Positions 56,581 through 64,000 of a stretch of 64,000 nt of DNA are shown piece after piece. This DNA comes from Microcyclospora pomicola (Eukaryota > Ascomycota > Dothideomycetes > Capnodiales). The stretch lies in contig NHNY01000004.1 of assembly GCA_002786065.1 (NCBI GenBank), forward strand, positions 930,001-994,000, written 5' to 3'. The translations under genes were made by a program, and so were the position numbers. The first letter of the stretch is position 1. The number at the start of each line of letters is the position of its first letter. Below the pieces are notes generated by a model. It saw only the letters and a program-made list of their open reading frames with translations, did not search any database and had not been told where the DNA came from.

Positions 56581-57016
56581 ATGGCTGTCCCACGATCACG
56601 AATACTAGACCTTCTCAAGGTCAGGCTCTACGGTCCTCCATATTCATCCATCTCTAACATACTCCGTAGGCCCGATCACGGATCTTCTCGACCGTCTTCA
56701 ACCCGACCAATGCACGCCTGGGAAATAAAGTCCTCCGGCAACGTCTGCGCGGAACAGCACTATCAGCCTACTACCCCCGAAGAGTGGTGACATTTGTGGA
56801 TCTGAAGAAAGCATACCCCGGGTATGAGATGTATGATGAGTTCGAAGAGGAGCGCCTGGAGCATCTAGCTATCGCAAAGGCGAGAGGGAAGGGCGCGCCC
56901 AAGAAGAAGAGGAGTGCTGCAGGTGAGTTGATGTCGCACGCTTGATCATGGTCTAGAACGTTCTGTGCTAATACATTGGGTTTACAGAGTCAAGAAAGCT
57001 TCAGAAGAAGAAATAG
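56581..57016 (+). CDS. RSM27: Mitochondrial ribosomal protein mS33 (Rsm27)
   Basis: A small protein of the mitochondrial 37S subunit. Three exons (56581-56619, 56670-56922, 56988-57016) give 106 residues. The read-out matches the fungal mS33 family throughout: MAVPRSRILDLLK, then ARSRIFSTVFNPTNARLGNK, VLRQRLRGTALSAYYPRR, VVTFVDLKKAYPGYEMYDEF, and a basic C-terminus RGKGAPKKKRSAAESRKLQK. No single open frame covers it. The third exon encodes only the last nine residues. It converges on SEC8, with 263 bp between the stops. Confidence 0.95.
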
Positions 57017-57279
57017 ATGCTGGAAAGGACTTGTACACGATACTTGCATGAGCTGGGCGTTACGGGAGACTGGGCTGCGCTTGACGTGCATGAAGCACTT
57101 GTACAAAATTGGGACATACCGACAGCGGAGCAAATCTAGCTGTCACTCGCACTCCATCGTATTGAAGATGATATCTGGCTCAGAAGCGACCTTATCGTCT
57201 CTACACGAGTTCTGACATTCAAGAGTACGACTCCCAATCGTCATTAGTCGGTCGCCTGCATACGAGACTCTACCGCGAA
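57017..57279. other. Short convergent gap
   Basis: Only presumed 3' UTRs of RSM27 and SEC8. Confidence 0.6.
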
Positions 57280-60200
57280 TCATCCTAGCTTGCCAACCAT
57301 GTCATCTACACTTCCATTTTGTCCATCTCTGTCTTGATCCCAGCATAACCTGATTAAAGACTTCAGATCACTTTTATCGTACACGCCAGTACTTCCCCAT
57401 TTGACAATGGCCTGAGCACCTTTTCCACCCAATTGATAGAAACGTGCTGCTTTGTCCAGGCTAGCATCGCTTTGCACATTCTTCAAGCTCTGTTGTAGCA
57501 CCACGACATTGAGCTGCATGCGAGCATTGCCGTATGAATCCATTGCTGGTATGGCAGAAACCAGCGACACGAGAGCATTATTGACAAGAACATGTAAGTT
57601 GGAGGTCAGCACGGTGTATTGCGGTGGCAGGAGATGAGTCTTGATCTGAGCATCGTAAGACGAGAGTGCCGTGAACACAGAAAGAACGGCAGGATCGGGG
57701 TCGTTGTAGGGTTGTGATAGCGCGTACGTCGTGTCCATAGCAGCATAGATGCCATGCAGAAGATGGAGGCGAATGTCGATCTGCAGAGTTTTCACAAGCA
57801 TTGTACTGAGCTCAGCGAAGCTGGACAATACGGCGTCGAATTGCGTGACCGTTTGAGCATCAAGCGGAAGGTAGGAAGTGGTGGGTGCTAGGACGCCATT
57901 GGCCGTCCAGCGGCGGTTGTGGTGGGCCTGCATGTTTGACATGTCTATCGCGCGAGGCGAAACGTACCGAAGTTGCGAGCATCGGGCAGCCAGCCACTTC
58001 ATAGAGACATGAAGCGTACAAAGTGCGGTGATGGCTTTGCGGTCGTGAATCATGTCAGCTTCCTCGGGTCGACGGGTTTTGATGAGGCTGATGAGCAGTT
58101 CAGACTGCTTCTCTGCTAGACGTATCCTCTCCTTTTCGTCATTCTGTGGGTCGAGCAACGCGACAACCACATCATTAATGCCACCTGTGGTAGCCAGATC
58201 AGCCGCGAGCCGCATTTTGGTCCGCACTTGACCGTCTGGGGCCGCTATCGTTCGCTGCAGAAGGGTCTTCGACCACTGATAACACTTATCGTAGTATGAG
58301 CGCATTTGGGTGATGATCAGTTGAGTGAAACTCTGCTCGTGAGGTAACTCGTCAAGCATATTGCAGACGGCTTCTATAAGCTCGTAAAATCTGACCGTTC
58401 CTTTGAAGACTGGCCGTGAGCTGTGATTCTGCGTTGTGACTGGATCTGACTGAAACGCTTCTATGTCATTCATAGCACGTCCGCACATATCAAGGAGTGT
58501 TTCTTCAAGCTGGGGCAAGAACACATTGATGAGAAAGTCGTCCAGAAAGGAGGTCAGAGTCCGCGCCACAACGCTGGAGTGTGGCGGCACAATGTCTTTC
58601 AACCTACTCAAGAACGACAGTGACGAGGGCAGCAGCACTCCCATGTTGAATATGCTAGGCTGAACAAGAATTCGGTGTCCCGTGGCTGACTTATCAGACA
58701 ACACGTCAGCGTCGCGGTCTTTCTTTCGAAGCTGAGATTGCTGCGTATTGACCAGACCAGGCACCGAAGCCTTGAAGATGAATTCTAGATCCTCGCGCTC
58801 GGTCATGAGCTCGCTTGACTGACTGTCAGTCTCCGAAAGGTGGAACAGTTTCCGACCACGATCTCGCGGTTTTGGTCGGAAGATATTGGCACTTGGATCG
58901 TTACCGCCGCGTGACCGTTGGGCCGTGAAGTCACCTCCCGCGGAGAGGTGATCGTGTAAGAGGGAACGCATTTCGCTTTGCAATAGCTTCCAAAGCTCTC
59001 TGAAACTTCGATTCAACGTCATGACATCTGAATCCGGATCACGTTTGAGGATGCCACTGGTCACGTCGTGAAGAACACGGTGACCCTCCGCAATGGCCTC
59101 GAACTTGGCATACAGAGTTGCCAGTAGGTCCTCTAAGGTTGCTTTCTGTTCCTCATTGGGACCATGATACAAGCCAACCACACTTGTAGACTTTGCCACT
59201 TCTTGTCGTATCCTTGCTGTGGAGCGGACAACATCAGGATGTCTTTGCTCGACTTCACTGTAACTCTTCTCCACAACTCGAAACAGCTCGACAGGTAGCC
59301 GTTGTTCTATGGAATCAACGAGCGCTTCCATTCGCGACATCCTACTTAGACTCTCGACGAGCAATTGAATATAGTAGAATGTGTCCGCTTCTGGGTTCTT
59401 GGCAGGATCTTCTTCCATTGGTGTCGCGCCATCGTAGCTAGCCAGAAAGCTGTGCATGGCACGTTCGTAATCGTCAAGGATTCCTGAGGTGGCAGTTGCA
59501 GGGGTGTTTTTCATATGTGTTTTCCAACGCTCTTCGCAGTATGGACTTTTCAGGTACAGATGACTGTGCAGTTCTTCGATCAAGATGTCGGCCAGAGAGT
59601 GCTCTTGGTTGCTCAAGTAGACTTTGAGGTTACTTAAAGCGCCAATATCCTCAAGCTCAGGTCTTCTGATTGTTGTCAAAGCTTCTTGTAGGGTCGCCAC
59701 GGCGCCCAGGAAACGCTTTTCTGATATTTGCGCCTCAAGTTGCTCTGGAACTTGCTGAAGCTGTTCGATTTGGCCTATCACTTGAAGCATATGGTCGTAA
59801 CTCTGGCTAGTGGTTGCAAAAGCACTCAATTCTGGCCTGGACGTAGCCAGATTGGCCTTTGCCTGTACCAGTCCATTACGTAGGACCCGTACTCTTTGCT
59901 GTGATGTCTGAATCGCAGCCTGGATTTTATGAAAAGTACCGATACTACTGTTAAATCCCTGATGGTGTTCGTTGACAATGACTTTTAGCGCGTTTTGTAA
60001 TTGTATATGGGTATCCTGAAAAGTGTCGTATTGGTCCGCTAGGCCAAGTGAAGAGGGGTCCATGAGTTGGAGGGCGACCTTGACCGGTATACAGGTATCG
60101 GAAGCCATAAGCGACCATTGTTGATCTATGAATCGAAGGATCTCTTCATGTCTGCGTTAGCCAACGCTCATCGTGCCGGAAACTGACCAGCGTGGTCGCT

Positions 60201-60514
60201 GTTCTCTTACCTTCTACCTGAGATCCGGCAGTACCATATCTTACACCTGTGCGACTTGCACTCCTGCTTTCGCTATAATCGTCCCGGTCACGACTTTTCC
60301 TTTGTGCTCGCTGCCTATCCATACGTGGGGGAGCATGGACATGGTCTGCGGTCTGCACGTTCGTCCTGCCATAACCTCCTCGTGGCGCTCCGCGAGACTG
60401 CGATCGTTCATCGGCACTTGTGTCTGGTGTTGTGTCGAAGTCGAAACGTTGCAACCGGCTTGCATTGTTCATATAGCTGGGAGCGCCATTGGTCTGATTG
60501 CGCATGTATGACAT
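57280..60514 (-). CDS. SEC8: Exocyst complex subunit Sec8
   Basis: A subunit of the exocyst, which tethers secretory vesicles to the plasma membrane at growth sites. Exon 1 (60514-60211) encodes a basic, Arg/Ser-rich N-tail. A 66-nt intron (60210-60145, rounded by one base) joins it to exon 2 (ending 57280), together 1055 residues. The junction reads QVEEILRFIDQQWSLMASDT, the conserved beginning of the Sec8 domain. Then come VALQLMDPSSLGLADQYDTF, a coiled-coil region (residues about 140-260), and the long helical-rod (CATCHR) body to the end. An open frame starting at the internal Met (60108) would miss about 113 residues, including this conserved start. Confidence 0.94.
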
Positions 60515-61014
60515 CTCGAGAGACTATTGCGGTTTGCACGTGAGGGTCCAATGCCGCAAATACGCTTTGGCTCACATGTCCAGATAGCTAGCCTTTTACT
60601 CTGATATCGCCTGGAAGAAGTCTGCATTCGTTGTATTTGATTCAAGCTGATCGCGCAGTGAACTTTGGCCTTACCACACGTAACTATGGTACAGTCAGCT
60701 AACGATGCGGCTCTGCGGGAGACCCGCGGTTGTGCATGACTAGCGCCTTTACGACTTAACATGTGCTCCGACCACGCGAATGCTCTATGCCATTATTTAT
60801 CGGCAGAGCAGGAAGCCAAATTCCCTTTCGCCTCCACCCTCCACCATCAACGAACAGTCATCTCCAGTTCCCGCCGGATTGCGACTTATGATTTGGTGTG
60901 ACAGGCGCGACGTCCTCACTATCATGGTGGCCTGAAGTCTCCAACACGCACATAGCCTCTAGCTCACTCGAGCCAACCTACTCGTCACCGTCCAGACCAC
61001 TACATCTCGCGAAC
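60515..61014. promoter_or_regulatory. Divergent promoter, SEC8 / CTR9
   Basis: A 500-bp gap between two divergent essential-type genes. No motif can be singled out by eye. Confidence 0.5.
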
Positions 61015-64000
61015 ATGGCGCAGGTCAATGGGGAGACCAACGGAGTGAACGGCGATCATGAATACGCGGTGCACTCGCGTTTCTCTGACATTCCTAGCGC
61101 ACTCGATGTGCCAGTACACGGGGAAGACGGCGATGAAGCAGTGAACCTGGATTTGACGAACCTCGAGGAAGACACGAATGAGTTGTGCGACCTTCTCGAT
61201 AACGAAAATGTAGCGCGAACTTACTGGGTGACAATTGCGATGGCATATGCAAAGCAAAACCGCGTCAGCACTGCCATCGATATGCTGCAAACCGCTCTAC
61301 GCTCGCTGCAAAAAGGCGGGAAACCAGAAGACCGCCTCAGTGTGCTAGCGTGTCTGTGTTGGATGTATCTCTGGAAGTGCAGACGAGCACCTCGAACAAA
61401 ACCCACCCAACCTACAGCGGACGATCGAACCAAAGAACACTGGCTTCAGGTTGCGACAAGCACCTTGAACGACGCTCTCAAAATCAACCCATCTTATCCA
61501 CTGCTGCATCTCGCTCGAGGAGCGTTGTGCTTGCTCAAATCTTCACTATCAACCCCGAGAGCTGGTGCAGGCTCGTTAGAGTCGGAAAGAGTAGAGACGT
61601 TGAAACAGGCTGCGAAATGCTTCGACGAGACTTATCGCGCATCACAAGGAAAAAATGTGCTTGCCATGTTGGGTAAAGCTAAAGTGCATTTCACAATGGG
61701 AAGATATGCAGACGCGCTTGCTCTATACCAGCAGTCTCTTGAACGAAGGCCTGACCTGCTCGATCCTGATCCCAGAATTGGCATTGGATGCTGTTTGTGG
61801 CAGCTTGGACACAAGGAGCAAGCCAAAGCTGCGTGGCAGCGATCGCTGGATCTGAACGAGGACTCGAAAATGGCACATGTTCTGCTGGGTTTGTGCTACT
61901 TGGACGAAAGTGGCCAGTATGCCACGTCAGATCCTAATTTCACCGAGCTGTACGGAAAAGCAATGACCGAACACATACAGACCGCCTTCAAATTGGACTC
62001 AATGCATGCTCTTACTTGCGCGGCATTGGGCAACTACTTCGTGTTACGCAAGGCATGGCCCAATGTTGAGCAACTTGCACGTCGCGCGATTGAGCAGACC
62101 GAGGTCAATGCTGTAGCTAGTGACGGCTGGTACTTGTTGGCGAAAAAGGAGCACTACGAAGGAAACATGGCTAAAGCCTCGGAATACTACACAAAAGCAG
62201 ACCAGGCTCGGGGAGGTGACGAGAAGGGATATTTGCCGGCGAAATTCGGCGCTGCCCAGCTCAAAACATTGATGGGAGACTATGATGGCGCCAAGTTTAG
62301 GCTAGACAAGATTGCCACCGCAAGTAAGAATATGGAGGCAATGACTCTGTTGGGTATACTGCACGCCGAGGATGTCTTTACGAATCAAGCAGCAGGCACA
62401 AAAGAGGACAAAAGCCTGGAGCAGAAAAAAGCCATCGCGCTATTGGAGCAGGTCCGAGTGGCATGGAAAGACCCTAAGAAGAAAATGTCACCCGACTCTG
62501 CTGTGCTGCTGAATTTGGCTCGACTGTATGAGGCGGAGCAGCCCGAGAAAGCACTCATATGCCTGCTGCAAGTGGAGCAAATGGAGCTTTCTGATGTGAC
62601 TGCTGCTGAACTCCCGAAGAATGTGACAGATGAAGCTGAGCTGCAACAACACAAGCGAGAGCTGCTGAACCCCCAGCTACTCAACAACATTGGCTGCTTC
62701 CGTTTCCAGGCTGAAAGATACCAACAGGCGCGAGATGATTTTCAAGCAGCGCTCAATGCGTGTGTAAAGTTGAAGGAGAGCGATAAAAACATTGACACGG
62801 ATGCCTTGGTAACCACGATCATGTACAATCTGGCCAGAACGAACGAGGCTGGTGGTCTCCACGACGAGGCCAAAAACATATATTCTGGTCTACTGGAGCG
62901 ACACCCCGAATATGTGGATGCTAGCACGCGTCTTGCATACATCGCCTTTCAGTCGAGTCAAGCAGAAGGGGCCCACGCGATTCAACAGCTCATGGCCTCA
63001 GATCCGTCTAACCTCGAGGTTCGAAGCTTGTATGGTTGGTTTATCAACCGGACGAAGAAGCCGACCGGCCATCTCAATGAAGATCAAGAGCAACGGCACT
63101 ACAAGCATACGCTCCAGAACTTTGACAAGCATGACATGTACTCGCTCATTGGTATGGGTAATTTGCACCTCGCGGTAGCCAGAGAAATGCCACGCAACAC
63201 AGACCAAGAGAAGGAGCGAAGATCGAAGACATTCATGCGTGCGGTAGAGTTCTTCGACAAGGTCTTGACACTAGACCCCAGGAATGCTTTTGCAGCACAA
63301 GGTTTAGGTATCGCTATGATAGAGGACAAACGCGACACTGGTGCAGGAATTCAGATCTTTTCCAAGGTGCGAGAAAGTATCAAAGGCTTCAGTGCAAGCG
63401 TTCATCTCAACCTGGGACATGTATTTGCTGAGACGAAGCAATGGAGCCGTTCTATTGAGAATTACGAGCTTGCACTTGTCAAGTCCAAGGATCGCGATGG
63501 GAAAGGTCCCGATCCACAGATCATGGCATGCCTCGGCCGTGTCTGGCTCATGCGAGGCCGTCAAGAAAAGTCCTTGGAAGCGTATAAGACATCCCTCGAC
63601 TATTCGACTCAAGCCCTTGAACTCAGCCCACAGAACATCAAGTTCAAGTTCAACGTGGCATTTGTTCAGATTCAGCTTGCACAGCAGCTCAACTCGCTAC
63701 CTGAGGCTCAAAGGACTCTGCAAGACGTGGAACACGCCAGCGAGGGCCTTGATGCGGCGATTGACGCATTCACTGAGATTGCAGCAAGCCCTAACCCGCC
63801 TTTCCCTAAGGGTGACCTCGAGCAGCGTGCGAACATGGGCAGAAATACCATGAAAAGACAACTCGCAAGCGCTCTCGAACGTCAAAAGGAATATGAACGG
63901 AAGAACGCTGACAAGCTTGAGGAGGCGCGAAGGCGACGAGAGGAAGAGATCAAGAAGCGCGAAGAGGAAAAGCGTATTGCTGCGGAAAAGGCTGCCGCTG
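61015..64000 (+). CDS. CTR9: Paf1-complex subunit Ctr9, 3' end cut by window edge
   Basis: A TPR scaffold of the Paf1 complex, which travels with RNA polymerase II and supports histone H2B ubiquitination and H3K4/K36 methylation. A continuous intronless frame from the ATG at 61015 gives 995 residues before the edge; family members are about 1100-1200 residues. The N-terminus is acidic (HGEDGDEAVNLDLTNLEEDT), followed by repeated TPR units (for example FTMGRYADALALYQQSLERR, LNNIGCFRFQAERYQQARDD). The highly conserved core DMYSLIGMGNLHLAVARE is near residue 705. The visible end is a charged coiled coil (EEARRRREEEIKKREEEKR), after which the usual disordered acidic tail is expected. Confidence 0.96.
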   Translation, partial: MAQVNGETNGVNGDHEYAVHSRFSDIPSALDVPVHGEDGDEAVNLDLTNLEEDTNELCDLLDNENVARTYWVTIAMAYAKQNRVSTAIDMLQTALRSLQKGGKPEDRLSVLACLCWMYLWKCRRAPRTKPTQPTADDRTKEHWLQVATSTLNDALKINPSYPLLHLARGALCLLKSSLSTPRAGAGSLESERVETLKQAAKCFDETYRASQGKNVLAMLGKAKVHFTMGRYADALALYQQSLERRPDLLDPDPRIGIGCCLWQLGHKEQAKAAWQRSLDLNEDSKMAHVLLGLCYLDESGQYATSDPNFTELYGKAMTEHIQTAFKLDSMHALTCAALGNYFVLRKAWPNVEQLARRAIEQTEVNAVASDGWYLLAKKEHYEGNMAKASEYYTKADQARGGDEKGYLPAKFGAAQLKTLMGDYDGAKFRLDKIATASKNMEAMTLLGILHAEDVFTNQAAGTKEDKSLEQKKAIALLEQVRVAWKDPKKKMSPDSAVLLNLARLYEAEQPEKALICLLQVEQMELSDVTAAELPKNVTDEAELQQHKRELLNPQLLNNIGCFRFQAERYQQARDDFQAALNACVKLKESDKNIDTDALVTTIMYNLARTNEAGGLHDEAKNIYSGLLERHPEYVDASTRLAYIAFQSSQAEGAHAIQQLMASDPSNLEVRSLYGWFINRTKKPTGHLNEDQEQRHYKHTLQNFDKHDMYSLIGMGNLHLAVAREMPRNTDQEKERRSKTFMRAVEFFDKVLTLDPRNAFAAQGLGIAMIEDKRDTGAGIQIFSKVRESIKGFSASVHLNLGHVFAETKQWSRSIENYELALVKSKDRDGKGPDPQIMACLGRVWLMRGRQEKSLEAYKTSLDYSTQALELSPQNIKFKFNVAFVQIQLAQQLNSLPEAQRTLQDVEHASEGLDAAIDAFTEIAASPNPPFPKGDLEQRANMGRNTMKRQLASALERQKEYERKNADKLEEARRRREEEIKKREEEKRIAAEKAAA

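Noticed and set aside
1-64000. Transposons, LTR elements and other virus-like fossils
   Set aside because: No transposase, reverse transcriptase, integrase or capsid-like frame, no long terminal repeats and no target-site duplications were seen; only short microsatellites and dyads occur. The zinc knuckles behind uS10m distantly recall Gag-type knuckles, but the spacing differs and nothing else supports such an origin.

Overview
The window is nuclear DNA from a filamentous ascomycete (Pezizomycotina), most plausibly a Dothideomycete. The reasons are short introns (about 50-65 nt) with fungal-type GTATGT/GTAAGT donors and CTRAY branch sites, intergenic gaps of 0.1-2 kb, no operons, and a gene set typical of these fungi: Zn2Cys6 regulator, Cut12, KNR4/SMI1, Pth11-like receptor, P450s and a fungal wax-synthase-like protein. 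The species cannot be named from sequence alone. About 24 protein genes are supported. Many were rebuilt across introns by matching known family sequences by eye, so they do not correspond to single open frames. No rRNA, tRNA, CRISPR array, transposon or viral fossil was recognised.

Layout. 1-5 kb: a wax-synthase-like gene running off the left edge, an unrecognised protein, and the ribosome-associated GTPase DRG1/RBG1. 5.6-9.4 kb: FCF2 (18S rRNA processing), purine nucleoside phosphorylase, and mitochondrial uS10 with an unusual zinc-knuckle tail. 9.7-16 kb: a large Ser/Thr kinase and the cell-wall regulator SMI1/KNR4. 16.6-22.9 kb: an accessory-looking island with a degraded Pth11-like receptor and two P450s, one probably dead. 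25-36 kb: myosin V, the spindle-pole protein Cut12 and a Zn2Cys6 regulator. 37-42 kb: 5-aminolevulinate synthase (HEM1) and a GAR synthetase without the usual AIRS half. 43-64 kb: almost pure housekeeping: H2A.Z, prephenate dehydratase, eRF1, an AVT-type vacuolar amino acid transporter, ABC-F protein ARB1, an Rnt1-like RNase III, mitochondrial mS33, exocyst SEC8, and CTR9 running off the right edge.

Genes that relate functionally are scattered, not clustered. Ribosome biogenesis and translation: DRG1, FCF2, ARB1, RNT1, eRF1, uS10m, mS33. Chromatin and transcription: H2A.Z, CTR9. Polarised growth: myosin V, SEC8, SMI1.

The most notable observations concern gene structure. HEM1 contains an intron that restores the conserved protein only if spliced as AT-AC. 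An unrecognised gene contains a 55-nt GT-AG intron lying exactly on an imperfect tandem duplication, which looks like intron gain by duplication of an exonic AGGT. eRF1 has its last two coding bases and stop on a separate exon, followed by a long in-frame extension. uS10m carries duplicated TAF1-type zinc knuckles, and the GAR synthetase is monofunctional.
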